Positions 24,121 to 35,167 of a stretch of DNA of 64,000 nucleotides are shown in pieces. This DNA is from Ramlibacter lithotrophicus (lineage in GTDB: Bacteria; Pseudomonadota; Gammaproteobacteria; Burkholderiales; Burkholderiaceae_C). The first letter of the stretch is position 1. Every line of letters starts with the position of its first letter. Location: the NCBI RefSeq assembly GCF_012184415.1, contig NZ_VTOX01000013.1, forward strand, positions 62,001 to 126,000, given 5' to 3'. The translations under genes were made by a program, and so were the position numbers. The notes under the pieces were generated by a model, which was not told the origin of the DNA, did not search any database, and saw only the letters and a list, made by a program, of their open reading frames with translations.

Positions 24121-24760
24121 ATTTGGTCTGTGGCGGCAGCGCCGAAACGGCCTGCTGCGGATCGGGTTCGAAGGTCGCGCCCGGGGGCAGCTCGAAATGC
24201 GGGCCAGGCGCCGGCTCCTGGTGCCCGTCGGCGTGGTCGTGGTCGCGCCCGCGCATGCCGCTGCGCAGGTAGCGGTTGCGGTGGTCGTGCCGCGGCACGA
24301 AGCGCGCGAGTTCCGTGAGCGCCATCTCGTAGACGCCGCGCTTGAACTCCACCACCACGTCCAGCGGCACCCAGTAGTCGTTCCAGCGCCAGGCATCGAA
24401 CTCGGGATGGCTGGTGGCGCGCAGGTTCAGGTTCCAGTCCTGCCCCATGAGCTGGAGCAGGTACCAGATCTGCTTCTGTCCCTTGTAGTGGCCGCGCGCA
24501 TCGCGGCGGATGTACCGGTCGGGCACCTCGTAGCGCAACCAGTCCCGGGTGCGGGCAATGATGCGCACATGCTCCGGCATGAGGCCCACTTCCTCGTGCA
24601 GTTCCCGGAACATGGCCTGCTCGGGAGTCTCCCCCCGGTCGATGCCTCCCTGCGGAAACTGCCAGCTGTGGGTGCGTATGCGCTTGCCCCAGAACACCTG
24701 GTTCTTCTGATTGAGCAGGATGATGCCGACGTTGGGCCGAAAGCCGTCCCGGTCAAGCAT
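24110..24760 (-). CDS. rppH: RNA pyrophosphohydrolase (Nudix)
   Basis: 216 residues from MLDRDGFRPNVGIILLNQKN. RppH removes pyrophosphate from the 5' triphosphate end of mRNA and so starts decay, often followed by RNase E (also in this window). The Nudix box is complete: GGIDRGETPEQAMFRELHEE then VGLMPEHV. KGQKQIWYLLQL and WRWNDYWVPLDVVVEFKRGV are typical of RppH. A His/Asp/Arg-rich tail of about 50 residues is longer than the E. coli enzyme. Confidence 0.96.
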   Translation of the reverse strand: MLDRDGFRPNVGIILLNQKNQVFWGKRIRTHSWQFPQGGIDRGETPEQAMFRELHEEVGLMPEHVRIIARTRDWLRYEVPDRYIRRDARGHYKGQKQIWYLLQLMGQDWNLNLRATSHPEFDAWRWNDYWVPLDVVVEFKRGVYEMALTELARFVPRHDHRNRYLRSGMRGRDHDHADGHQEPAPGPHFELPPGATFEPDPQQAVSALPPQTKYAP

Positions 24761-24850
24761 AATCAAACCCCAATTCTTTAACTGAGTTCATTATGCACGG
24801 CGCCGCGCGCGCTCGCAAAGGCTCAGTTGGCACTCGCCGCACCGACCCCG

Positions 24851-26592
<1,742 letters not shown>

Positions 26593-26596
<4 letters not shown>

Positions 26597-27276
26597 TCAG
26601 CCGGCGGGCGTGCCTCCAGGCGCTGCCGGCCGGGCTGGGCCTTGCCGCGCTGCCGCCGCTCGTCCGCGCCGGCGCGCAGGTCGAGGAGCCGCTGGCCGAT
26701 TCGGTGCGCACGGCGCTGAGCTCGGCGGTGCGCGACGCGGCGCCGCCCGAGCCGCTGTTCGCCGACACCGAGGCGCGCCTGAAGTACCTGCGCTGGCTCG
26801 GCGCGATGAGCTCGCGGCTGAAGCGCCGCAAGACCGAGTGGCTCGAGCGCAAGGAATTCCTGCAGACCATCTGGTACGAGAGCCGGCGCGCCGGACTCGA
26901 CACCGGGCTGGTCCTTGGACTGGTGCAGGTCGAAAGCAACTTCCGCAAGTACGCGGTGAGCCGCGCCGGCGCCCGCGGCTACATGCAGGTGATGCCGTTC
27001 TGGACCCGCGTGATCGGCGACGGCGACCCGGCGACGCTGTTCCACATGCAGACCAACCTGCGCTTCGGCTGCGTGATCCTGCGTCACTACATCGACCGCG
27101 AGCGCGGCGACCTGTTCATGGCGCTCGGTCGCTACAACGGCAGCCGCGGCAAGCCGCAGTATCCGAACGCCGTGTTCGCCGCCGCGAAGGCCTGGGATTT
27201 CCACGACCTGCCGCGGCCCGAGGTTTCCCCGGCGCCGGGCAGGAAGCCGGGCGAGGTCCCCGGCGGCCCGAACTGA
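26593..27276 (+). CDS. lytic transglycosylase, SLT domain
   Basis: 227 residues starting at GTG 26593, overlapping the proS stop. An N-terminal signal with a twin arginine (ISRRACLQALPAGLGLAALP) directs export. The catalytic domain holds LVQVESNFRKYAVSRAGARG with the Glu acid, YMQVMPFWTRVIGDGD and ALGRYNGSRGKPQYPN, the three classic family 1 lysozyme-like blocks. It cleaves peptidoglycan between MurNAc and GlcNAc in the periplasm. The proS-slt arrangement is common in Burkholderiales. Confidence 0.93.
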
Positions 27277-27296
27277 CGGCTGCCCTCGAGCGCAGC

Positions 27297-27326
27297 GCTG
27301 CCGTAACGGGTTATCCCGGTGGCAGC
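27297..27326. terminator. imperfect stem-loop after the lytic transglycosylase
   Basis: GCTGCC...ACGGG-TTAT-CCCG...GGCAGC: outer 6-bp and inner 4-bp pairings with small internal loops, 20 bp past the stop codon. No U-run. It separates the transglycosylase from the ABC operon and may end transcription. Confidence 0.35.
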
Positions 27327-27418
27327 CACGCCGCAGTTCGCTACGCTCCACAACTCTCATGGCGGGGCCATGGCACTCGCCAAGCCGCCACCGTCTCAAC
27401 GTTCTGGAGAAAAGCGAT

Positions 27419-29020
27419 ATGCGGGGAATCCTGTCGAGCATCCGTTGGCACCAGTCGCTTCTCGCGGCCGCCGCCGCCGCCGCCCTGGGCGGCGCCACCT
27501 TCGCCGTGCAGGCACGTGACCTGGTGGTGGCGCTCAAGACCGAGCCCACCTCGATGGATCCGCAGTACCACGCGCTGACGCCCAACATCCAGCTGTCGCA
27601 GACGCTGTTCGACGCGATGGTCTGCGCCGATCCGGACCTGGTCCCGAAACCCTGCCTGGCGCAATCGTGGACGGCCAGCGGCAACACCTGGACCTTCAAG
27701 CTGCGCCCCGGCGTCAAGTTCTCCGACGGCTCGCCCTTCACCTCGGCCGACGTCGTGTTCACGCTGGACCGGGTGGGCAAGGTGCCCAACAGCCCGTCCT
27801 CGTACAAGGTGTACCTGCAGAAGGTCGAGAAGGTGGAGGCGGTCGATCCGCTCACGGTGCGGATCACGACCTCGGTGCCGTATCCCTTGCTGCCGACCAA
27901 CATGGCCAGCCTGCCGATCCTGTCGGCCAAGGCCGCCTCGGGCCCGGCCCCGGAAGGCAAGACCACCACCGAACTCAACGCCGGCAACGGGCTGGTCGGC
28001 GCGGGTCCGTACAAGTTCGTGTCCTGGAAGCGCGGCTCCGAGATCATCTTCGAGCGCAATCCGCATTACTGGGGCCCGGCGCCGGCCTGGGACCGCGTGA
28101 TCTACCGCCCGATCAGCAATCCCGCCGCGCGCGTCGCCGCGCTGCTGGCGGGCGACGTCGACATGGTCGAAGACCCGCCGACGGACGACCTCGAGCGCCT
28201 GCAGAAGGATCCGAAGCTCACCGTGGTGACCAAGGCCTCCAACCGCATCATCTATGTCGCGCTCGACCAGAACGGCGAGCAGACGCCCGGCATCCAGGGC
28301 ACCAACGGCAAGAACCCGCTGCTGGACAAGCGGGTGCGCGAGGCGTTGTCGCTGGCCATCGACCGCGCCGCCCTGGTCTCGCGCACGATGAGCGGCATCG
28401 GAACGCCGGCCGCGCAATTGCTGCCGTACCCGATGTTCGGCGCCAGCAAGAACCTGGTCACCGCCGTCAAGGCCGATCCCGAGCGCGCCAAGGCGCTGCT
28501 GAAGGAAGCCGGTTATCCCAACGGCTTCACGCTGGTGCTGGGCACGCCCAACGGCCGCTACATCAACGACAGCAAGGTCGCGCAGACCATTGCCGCCATG
28601 TGGACGCGCATCGGCGTGAAGACGACGATCGACGCCAACGCGCCGGCGGTGTTCTTCAAGAACCGCGATAGCTACGCCTACAGCGCCTACCTGGCCGGCT
28701 GGGGCACGTCGACCGGCGAGATGTCCAACACCTTGCTGTCGCTGCTGGTCACGCCCAACAAGGAGAAGGGCCTGGGCACCACCAACCGCAGCCGCTATTC
28801 CAACCCCGAGATGGACAAGCTGGTGGTCGATTCCGGCGGGATCATGGACGACGCGCAGCGCGCGGCGGCGCTGGCCAAGGCCAGCGAACTGGCGATGGCG
28901 GACTTCGCGATGCTGCCGATCCACTTCGAGCATTCGGTCTGGGCCATGAAGAAGGGCATCAATTTCCAGGGCCGCGCGGACCAGCAGACGATGGTGCAAT
29001 ACGCCACGCCGTCGAAGTGA
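27419..29020 (+). CDS. ABC transporter periplasmic substrate-binding protein (peptide/nickel family 5)
   Basis: 533 residues from ATG 27419 with GGAGA upstream. Signal peptide MRGILSSIRWHQSLLAAAAA to about residue 35. Mature part DLVVALKTEPTSMDPQYHAL and WTFKLRPGVKFSDGSPFTSA is the signature of cluster C binding proteins for di/oligopeptides, nickel or glycosides; KNPLLDKRVREALSLAIDRA and AKALLKEAGYPNGF follow. Heads a five-gene importer operon that continues into two hydrolases for amide-bonded compounds, which argues for a peptide or N-acylated amino acid substrate. No lipobox, so soluble periplasmic. Confidence 0.94.
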   Translation: MRGILSSIRWHQSLLAAAAAAALGGATFAVQARDLVVALKTEPTSMDPQYHALTPNIQLSQTLFDAMVCADPDLVPKPCLAQSWTASGNTWTFKLRPGVKFSDGSPFTSADVVFTLDRVGKVPNSPSSYKVYLQKVEKVEAVDPLTVRITTSVPYPLLPTNMASLPILSAKAASGPAPEGKTTTELNAGNGLVGAGPYKFVSWKRGSEIIFERNPHYWGPAPAWDRVIYRPISNPAARVAALLAGDVDMVEDPPTDDLERLQKDPKLTVVTKASNRIIYVALDQNGEQTPGIQGTNGKNPLLDKRVREALSLAIDRAALVSRTMSGIGTPAAQLLPYPMFGASKNLVTAVKADPERAKALLKEAGYPNGFTLVLGTPNGRYINDSKVAQTIAAMWTRIGVKTTIDANAPAVFFKNRDSYAYSAYLAGWGTSTGEMSNTLLSLLVTPNKEKGLGTTNRSRYSNPEMDKLVVDSGGIMDDAQRAAALAKASELAMADFAMLPIHFEHSVWAMKKGINFQGRADQQTMVQYATPSK

Positions 29021-29075
29021 GTGACGCCAAGGCGGCCTGGCGCTGCGGCGCCGGGCCGGCCGTTGCGCCAGCCTG

Positions 29076-30053
29076 ATGTCCACCTACATCATCCGCCGCC
29101 TGCTGCAGGCCCTGCTGGTCATGGGCGTCATGTCCGGCCTGGTCTTCGTCGGCCTGTACGTCATCGGCGATCCGGTCTCGATGATGGCCAGCCCGGAGGC
29201 GACCGAACTGGACCGCGACGCGATCCGGGCCAACTTCGGGCTGGACAAGCCCTTGCTGCACCAGTACGCCATCTTCATGGGCCACGCGCTGCAGTTCGAT
29301 TTCGGCAAGAGCTTCCTGACCGGCCAGCCGGCCATGGGCCTGATCCTGGAGCGCATGCCGGCCACGCTGGAACTGGCGACGGTCGCCATCCTGATGTCGA
29401 TCCTCATCGGCGTGCCGCTGGGGATCTGGGCCGGCCTGAAGCCCCAGGCAATCTCCACGCGCGGCATCATGACCGGCTCGGTGCTCGGTTTCTCGCTGCC
29501 TAATTTCTGGGTCGGCCTGATGCTGATCATGATCTTCGCCGTCTACCTGGGCTGGCTTCCGGCGAGCGGGCGCGGCGCCACGGTGCAGGTTGGCCCCGTG
29601 GCGTTGAGCGTGCTCACGCTGGACGGATGGTCGCGGCTGCTGCTGCCGGCGACGACCATCGCGCTGGCCAAGGCGGCGCTGATCATCCGGGTCACGCGCG
29701 CCGCCACCCGCGAGGCGCTGCCGATGGACTACATCAAGTTCGCGCGCGCCAAGGGGCTGGCCTGGAGCCGCATCCTCCGCGTGCACCTGCTCAAGAACAT
29801 CCTGATCCCGATCGTCACCGTCTGCGGGCTCGAGTACGGCCAGGTGGTGGCCTTCGCGGTGGTGACGGAGACCATCTTCGCCTGGCCCGGCATGGGCAAA
29901 TTGCTGCTCGACTCGATCATCACGCTGGACCGGCCGGTGGTGGTCGCCTACCTGATCCTCATCGTGTTCTTCCTCGTGATGCTCAACCTCGCCGTCGACA
30001 TCCTCTATTCGGTGCTCGATCCGCGGGTGCGGCTGCAGGCGGCCAAGGCATGA
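29076..30053 (+). CDS. ABC transporter permease, DppB type
   Basis: 325 residues, six predicted membrane helices. N-terminal MSTYIIRRLLQALLVMGVMS and the EAA loop TREALPMDYIKFARAKGLAW, which docks with the ATPase subunits, are typical of DppB/OppB permeases, as is the end VDILYSVLDPRVR. Contains AWPGMGKLLLDSIITLDRPV near the C-terminus. Stop overlaps the next permease start. Confidence 0.94.
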   Translation: MSTYIIRRLLQALLVMGVMSGLVFVGLYVIGDPVSMMASPEATELDRDAIRANFGLDKPLLHQYAIFMGHALQFDFGKSFLTGQPAMGLILERMPATLELATVAILMSILIGVPLGIWAGLKPQAISTRGIMTGSVLGFSLPNFWVGLMLIMIFAVYLGWLPASGRGATVQVGPVALSVLTLDGWSRLLLPATTIALAKAALIIRVTRAATREALPMDYIKFARAKGLAWSRILRVHLLKNILIPIVTVCGLEYGQVVAFAVVTETIFAWPGMGKLLLDSIITLDRPVVVAYLILIVFFLVMLNLAVDILYSVLDPRVRLQAAKA

Positions 30054-30982
30054 GCGAAGTCCTGGTTCCACCCGCGGAACTCGCCGCCGCGACGGCGCTG
30101 CCGCCGCCCGAAACGCCGTGGCAGCGGCTGCGGCGCGAATTTTTCGCCAGCAAGCTCGCGATGATGGGCCTGGCGCTGCTGCTGCTGGCGGCCGGGGCCG
30201 CGGTATTCGCGCCGTGGCTCGCGCCGCAGAACCCGTACGACATCGGGACGCTGGATATCTTCGACGCCAAGCTGCCGCCCGGCAGCAAGAGCGCCGACGG
30301 CAGCATCACCTACTGGCTGGGCACCGACGGCCAGGCGCGCGACCTGCTCTCGGCGATCTTCTACGGATTGCGCACCAGCCTGATGGTCGGTGGCATCTCG
30401 GTGGCCGCGGCGCTGGCCATCGGCAGCATCGTCGGCCTGGCGGCCGCCTATTTCAGCGGCTGGGTCGACTCGGTGCTGATGCGCATCGTCGACATCCAGC
30501 TGTCCTTCCCGGCGATCCTGGTGGCCCTGATCCTGCTGGCGATCCTCGGCAAGGGCGTCGACAAGGTGATCATCGCGCTCATCATCGTGCAGTGGGCCTA
30601 CTTCGCCCGCGCCGCGCGCGGCGCCGCGCTGGTGGAGCGCGCGAAGGAATACGTGGAGGCGGCGCAATGCATGGCGCTGGGCTGGCCGCGGGTGCTGCTG
30701 CGCCACATGCTGCCCAACTGCCTGCCGCCGCTGATCGTGATCGCGACCATCGACCTGGCCCACGCCATCGCGCTGGAGTCCACCTTGTCCTTCCTGGGTG
30801 TCGGCGTGCCGGTGACCGAGCCGTCGCTGGGCATGCTGATCGCGAACGGCTTCGAGTTCATGTTGTCGGGCCATTACTGGATCTCGTTCTTTCCCGGCAT
30901 CGCGCTGGCGCTGGCCATCGTCGGCATCAACCTGGTGGGCGACCATCTGCGCGACGTCCTCAACCCGCACAACGTGCGCTAG
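30050..30982 (+). CDS. ABC transporter permease, DppC type
   Basis: 310 residues, ATG overlapping the previous stop (ATGA). N-terminal cytoplasmic segment then LRREFFASKLAMMGLALLLL, the family hallmark PYDIGTLDIF / LGTDGQARDLLSAIFYGLRT, the EAA loop VEAAQCMALGWPRVLLRHML and STLSFLGVGVPVTEPSLGML. The C-terminal end VGDHLRDVLNPHNVR is typical of DppC. Pairs with the DppB-type permease. Confidence 0.94.
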   Translation: MSEVLVPPAELAAATALPPPETPWQRLRREFFASKLAMMGLALLLLAAGAAVFAPWLAPQNPYDIGTLDIFDAKLPPGSKSADGSITYWLGTDGQARDLLSAIFYGLRTSLMVGGISVAAALAIGSIVGLAAAYFSGWVDSVLMRIVDIQLSFPAILVALILLAILGKGVDKVIIALIIVQWAYFARAARGAALVERAKEYVEAAQCMALGWPRVLLRHMLPNCLPPLIVIATIDLAHAIALESTLSFLGVGVPVTEPSLGMLIANGFEFMLSGHYWISFFPGIALALAIVGINLVGDHLRDVLNPHNVR

Positions 30983-30985
30983 CCG

Positions 30986-31993
30986 ATGGACGGACACGAT
31001 TTCTCCGCCGGCGCGCGGGCCGGGAAACCGGATGCCACGGTGCTCGACGTGCAGGGCCTGCAGACGCATTTCTTCACCCATGGCGGCGTCGTCAAGGCCG
31101 TGGACGGCGTCGACCTGCAGGTGCGTTCCGGCGAGATCGTCGGGCTGGTCGGCGAATCAGGGTCCGGCAAGACCATCACCGGCTTTTCCGTGATCGGCCT
31201 GATCGACCCACCCGGGCGCATCGTCGGCGGGTCCATCCGCTATCTGGGCGAGGAACTCGCCGGGGCGAGCGAGCAGCGGCTGCAGCAGTTGCGGGGCAAG
31301 GAGATCTCGATGATCTTCCAGGACCCGATGATGACGCTCAACCCGGTGCTGCGTGTCGACACGCAGATGGTGGAGGCGATCCTCGCGCACGAGAAGGTGG
31401 GCGCCGCCGCCGCGCTGGCGCGCTCGCGCGAGGCGCTCGCGATGGTCGGCATCCCGTCACCCGAAGAGCGGCTACTGGCCTATCCGCACCAGCTGTCCGG
31501 CGGCATGCGCCAGCGCGTGGCGATCGCGATCGCCTTGCTGAACCGGCCGCGCCTGATCGTCGCCGACGAGCCGACGACGGCGCTGGACGTGACGATCCAG
31601 GCCCAGATCCTGTTCGAAGTGCAGAAACTGTGCCGCGAGACCGGCACCGCGCTCATCTGGATCACGCACGACCTGGCCGTGGTCTCCGGCCTGGCCGACC
31701 GGATCGCAGTGATGTATGCCGGGCGCATCGTCGAGAGCGGCGCGACGGTCGACGTGATCCGGCGCCCGACGCATCCCTACACCCAGGGACTGATCGATTC
31801 CATTCCGACGCGCGCCACCCACGGGTCGCTGCTGCGGCAGATTCCCGGCATGACGCCGTCGCTGTTGCACCTGCCGCAGGGTTGCGCGTTCCGCCCCCGC
31901 TGCCCGCGTGCCTCCGACGCCTGCCTCGTCGTGCCGCAGCCGACCGCGCTGCCGCACGAGCGCAGCGTGCGCTGCTGGCACGCGCTGGCCTGA
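30986..31993 (+). CDS. ABC transporter ATP-binding protein, DppD type
   Basis: 335 residues, 3 bp after the permease. Walker A GESGSGKTIT, Q-loop MIFQDPMMTLNPVLRV, signature LSGGMRQRVAIA, Walker B LIVADEPTTALD and H-loop WITHDLAVV all present. The C-terminal oligopeptide-transporter extension with clustered cysteines (GCAFRPRCPRASDACLVVPQ) is complete, and may hold an iron-sulfur or zinc site as in DppD relatives. Confidence 0.95.
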   Translation: MDGHDFSAGARAGKPDATVLDVQGLQTHFFTHGGVVKAVDGVDLQVRSGEIVGLVGESGSGKTITGFSVIGLIDPPGRIVGGSIRYLGEELAGASEQRLQQLRGKEISMIFQDPMMTLNPVLRVDTQMVEAILAHEKVGAAAALARSREALAMVGIPSPEERLLAYPHQLSGGMRQRVAIAIALLNRPRLIVADEPTTALDVTIQAQILFEVQKLCRETGTALIWITHDLAVVSGLADRIAVMYAGRIVESGATVDVIRRPTHPYTQGLIDSIPTRATHGSLLRQIPGMTPSLLHLPQGCAFRPRCPRASDACLVVPQPTALPHERSVRCWHALA

Positions 31994-32005
31994 AGGAACG
32001 TCCGC

Positions 32006-33055
32006 ATGCAACAGCTGGCCGAGATCCCGGTGACGATTGCAACGCCCACGCCGCTGCTGCAGCTGCGCGGCATCGAGAAACGCTTCGTGCAACCGGTCGA
32101 CGTCGCCGGGCGCATCGCCAACCTGCTGGGCGCCAACAACCGCGCCGCGGTCGTCCACGCCGTGGCCGGCGTCGACCTGGACGTGCGCGCCGGCGAGGTG
32201 ATCGGCGTCGTCGGGGAATCCGGCTGCGGCAAGTCCACCCTCGGCCGGGTCATCGCCGACATCAGCCCGGCCACCGAGGGCGAGGTCAGTTACCAGGGCA
32301 AGCGCCTGCAGGACATGACGGCGCCCGAGCGCCGGGCGTACGCGCTGGGCGTGCAGATGATCTTCCAGAACCCGATGGCGTCGCTCAATCCGCGCATGCG
32401 GGTGCTGGACATCATCGGCGAGGCGCCCGTCGTGCACGGCATCGTTCCCGCCGCGAAGAAGACCGAGTACGTGGCCGGCCTCATGCGCCAGGTCGGGCTC
32501 GATCCCGAGTACGCCCAGCGCTATCCGCACCAGTTCTCGGGCGGACAGCGCCAGCGCATCGGCATCGCCCGCGCCCTGGCCCTCAAGCCCCGGCTGATCG
32601 TCTGCGACGAAGCGGTGGCGGCGCTCGACGTTTCGATCCAGGCGCAGGTGCTCAACCTGTTCCTCGAATTGCGGCGCGAGTTCGACCTCACCTATCTGTT
32701 CATCAGCCACAACCTCGGCGTGGTCGGCCATGTCTCCGACCGCGTGGTCATCATGTACCTCGGGCGGGTGGTGGAGGTCGCGCCCACGGACGTCGTCTTC
32801 AACCGCCCCAATCATCCCTACACCCAGGCGCTGCTGGCGGAGCTGCCGACGCTGGAGACCACGCGCCGCGCATACCAGCCGATCAAGGGCGAGTTGCCTT
32901 CTCCGCTGCGACCGCCGACCGGGTGCAGTTTCCATCCGCGCTGTCCCCACGCCATGCCACGCTGCGCGGCCGAACTGCCCGCGCTCAGGACGCTGGCGGA
33001 CGGCCACGCCAGTGCCTGCCACCTGAACGACCTGCAGCCCGCCACGCCCGCATGA
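32006..33055 (+). CDS. ABC transporter ATP-binding protein, DppF type
   Basis: 349 residues, 12 bp after the DppD-type gene. Walker A GESGCGKSTL, MIFQNPMASLNPRMRV, signature FSGGQRQRIGIARAL, Walker B LIVCDEAVAALDVSIQAQVL and H-loop FISHNLGVVGHVSD. The Walker B neighbourhood reads DEAVAALD where relatives have DEPVSALD; the catalytic Glu is kept. C-terminal GCSFHPRCPHAMPRC extension present. The stop overlaps the next gene (ATGA), linking import to the hydrolase. Confidence 0.95.
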   Translation: MQQLAEIPVTIATPTPLLQLRGIEKRFVQPVDVAGRIANLLGANNRAAVVHAVAGVDLDVRAGEVIGVVGESGCGKSTLGRVIADISPATEGEVSYQGKRLQDMTAPERRAYALGVQMIFQNPMASLNPRMRVLDIIGEAPVVHGIVPAAKKTEYVAGLMRQVGLDPEYAQRYPHQFSGGQRQRIGIARALALKPRLIVCDEAVAALDVSIQAQVLNLFLELRREFDLTYLFISHNLGVVGHVSDRVVIMYLGRVVEVAPTDVVFNRPNHPYTQALLAELPTLETTRRAYQPIKGELPSPLRPPTGCSFHPRCPHAMPRCAAELPALRTLADGHASACHLNDLQPATPA

Positions 33056-33942
33056 CCCGTCCCGCCAGAGTCCTCCCCAGCGTGCCCGGCACGTTCCCGC
33101 CGTACACGCTGCGCCTGCCCGAGGGCGACGCGATCCCGCTCGTCTGCGACTCGCCCCACAGCGGCACGATGTACCCCGAGGATTTCGGCTACGCCCTGCC
33201 GTTCGAGCAACTGCGCGCCGGCGAGGACACCGACGTCCACGTGCTGTGGGAAGCGCTGCCTTCGGTCGGCGCCACCCTGCTGGCCGCCGAGTTTCCCCGC
33301 GCCTACGTCGACCCGAACCGCGACGTCGAGGACATCGATCCGCAGATGCTCGACAACGCGTGGCCGACGCCGCTGAGTCCGAGCGAGAAGACCAGGCTGG
33401 GCATCGGTCTCATCTGGCGCGAAGCGGGGCCCGACGGCCGCAAGCCGATCTACGACCGGCTGCTCGGCGTGCAGGAGGTGCAGCAGCGGATCGCCCGCTA
33501 TCACGCGCCGTATCACGCCGCCATGCGCGAGCAGATCGAGGCGGCGTATGAGCGCTTCGGCGCCGTGTGGCACCTGAATCTGCATTCGATGCCGGCCGAC
33601 TCCTATGCCGGCCTGCAGATCGAGAGCGATCATCCGCTGGCGGACTTCGTGCTGGGCGACCGTGACGGCACCACCGCGGCGCCCGAGTTCACGGCGATGG
33701 TCGCCGACGCCCTGCGGTCGCGCGGCTTCACCGTGGCCATCAACGACCCGTTCAAGGGCGTCGCGCTGATCGCCCGGCTCGGCCGCCCCGCCGAGCGCCG
33801 CCACAGCCTGCAGATCGAACTGCACCGCGGTCTGTACATGGACGAACACACCCGCGAGCGCAGCCCCGGTTTCGGCGTGCTGCAGGCCGCGCTGACCGAG
33901 GTAGCCGGCGAGATCGCCGGCTACGTGAAGAGCCAGCTTTGA
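33052..33942 (+). CDS. N-formylglutamate amidohydrolase family protein
   Basis: 296 residues, start overlapping the ABC ATPase stop. Zinc amidohydrolase family that splits N-formylglutamate or N-acylated amino acids. Seen: CDSPHSGTMYPEDF (metal-ligand His), AEFPRAYVDPNRDVEDIDPQ, HLNLHSMPADSYAG and IELHRGLYMDE. Placement inside an importer operon rather than a histidine-degradation cluster suggests it acts on an imported N-acyl or amide compound; the exact substrate is inference. Confidence 0.9.
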   Translation: MTRPARVLPSVPGTFPPYTLRLPEGDAIPLVCDSPHSGTMYPEDFGYALPFEQLRAGEDTDVHVLWEALPSVGATLLAAEFPRAYVDPNRDVEDIDPQMLDNAWPTPLSPSEKTRLGIGLIWREAGPDGRKPIYDRLLGVQEVQQRIARYHAPYHAAMREQIEAAYERFGAVWHLNLHSMPADSYAGLQIESDHPLADFVLGDRDGTTAAPEFTAMVADALRSRGFTVAINDPFKGVALIARLGRPAERRHSLQIELHRGLYMDEHTRERSPGFGVLQAALTEVAGEIAGYVKSQL

Positions 33943-33952
33943 AGGACCCCGA

Positions 33953-35167
33953 ATGAGCCTGATTGCCGAAATCGAAAGAACCCACGAAGAATTCACCGCG
34001 CTGCGGCGCGACATCCATGCGCACCCGGAACTCGCTTTCAAGGAGAACCGCACGTCGGAAATCGTGGCCGAGCGGCTTGCCTCCTGGGGCATCGAGGTGC
34101 ATCGCGGGCTGGGCAAGACGGGCGTGGTAGGCGTGCTGCGCGGCACTCGCACCGCCAGGACCGGCAAGCCGCGCGCCATCGGCCTGCGCGCCGACATGGA
34201 CGCGCTGCCGATGCCGGAGCACAACCGCTTCGCGCACGCCTCGAAGCACGAGGGCCGCATGCACGGCTGCGGCCACGACGGGCACACGGCGATGCTGCTG
34301 GGCGCGGCAAAGTACCTGTCCTCGCACCGCGAATTCGACGGCGTCGTGAACTTCATCTTCCAGCCGGCGGAAGAGGGCGGCAACGCCGGCGCGCGGGCGA
34401 TGATCGAGGACGGGCTGTTCGAGAAATTTCCCTGCGACGAGATCTACGGCATGCACAACATGCCCGGCTTTCCGGCCGCCCAGTTCGCCTTCCGCAAGGG
34501 GCCGACCATGGCCTCGAGCAACCGCTTCGACATCATCGTGCGCGGCACCGGCGGCCACGCGGCGCAGCCGCACAAGGCGGTGGACACCATCGTCATCGCG
34601 GCCGAGATGATCGGCGTGCTGCAGACCCTGATCTCGCGCCATCGCAACCCGATCGATGTCGCCGTGCTCAGCGTCACGCAGATCCATGCCGGCGACGCCT
34701 ACAACGTGCTGCCCGGCGAGGCCGTCATCCGCGGCACGGTGCGAACCTTCAGCACGGAGGTGCTCGACGAGATCGAGAACAACATGCGGCGCGTGGCCGA
34801 GACGCTGCCGCGGGTGCACGGCGGCAGCGGCGAGCTGCAGTTCTACCGCGCCTATCCGCCGCTGGTGAACTGGGACGAGCCGACGGATTTTGCTGCCAGG
34901 GTGGCGGAGGAGGTGTTCGGCGCCGACAAGGTGGACCGCGACACGCCGCAGCACGGCGGCGCGGAGGACTTCTCGTTCTACCTGGAGAAGGTCCCGGGCA
35001 CCTACCTGTTCCTCGGCAACGGGGACGGCGAGCACCGGGAGGGTCGCTACGTCGGCATGGGGCCGTGCGAGCTGCACAACCCGAACTACGACTTCAACGA
35101 CGCGCTGCTGCCGGTGGGCTCGACCTATTGGGTGCGGCTCACGCAGGCCTTCTTCGCCCGCGCCTGA
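33953..35167 (+). CDS. M20 family amidohydrolase (hippurate hydrolase-like)
   Basis: 404 residues. Two-metal peptidase/aminoacylase fold: RRDIHAHPELAFKENRTSEI, LRADMDALPM (Asp bridging region), HGCGHDGHTAMLLGAAKYL, FQPAEEGGNAGARAMIEDGL with the catalytic Glu pair, GTGGHAAQPHKAVDTIVIAA of the dimerisation domain, and QHGGAEDFSFYLEKVPGTYL. Hydrolyses N-acyl amino acids such as hippurate. Ten bp after the formylglutamate-type hydrolase, so last gene of the operon. Its stop codon directly abuts the stop of the convergent AAA+ gene with no base between. Confidence 0.93.
   Translation: MSLIAEIERTHEEFTALRRDIHAHPELAFKENRTSEIVAERLASWGIEVHRGLGKTGVVGVLRGTRTARTGKPRAIGLRADMDALPMPEHNRFAHASKHEGRMHGCGHDGHTAMLLGAAKYLSSHREFDGVVNFIFQPAEEGGNAGARAMIEDGLFEKFPCDEIYGMHNMPGFPAAQFAFRKGPTMASSNRFDIIVRGTGGHAAQPHKAVDTIVIAAEMIGVLQTLISRHRNPIDVAVLSVTQIHAGDAYNVLPGEAVIRGTVRTFSTEVLDEIENNMRRVAETLPRVHGGSGELQFYRAYPPLVNWDEPTDFAARVAEEVFGADKVDRDTPQHGGAEDFSFYLEKVPGTYLFLGNGDGEHREGRYVGMGPCELHNPNYDFNDALLPVGSTYWVRLTQAFFARA

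Noticed and set aside
30118..33942. A 1274-codon plus-strand frame over the ABC operon
   Set aside because: Only its last 296 codons (the N-formylglutamate amidohydrolase) are real; the rest is a shadow of the permease and ATPase genes.
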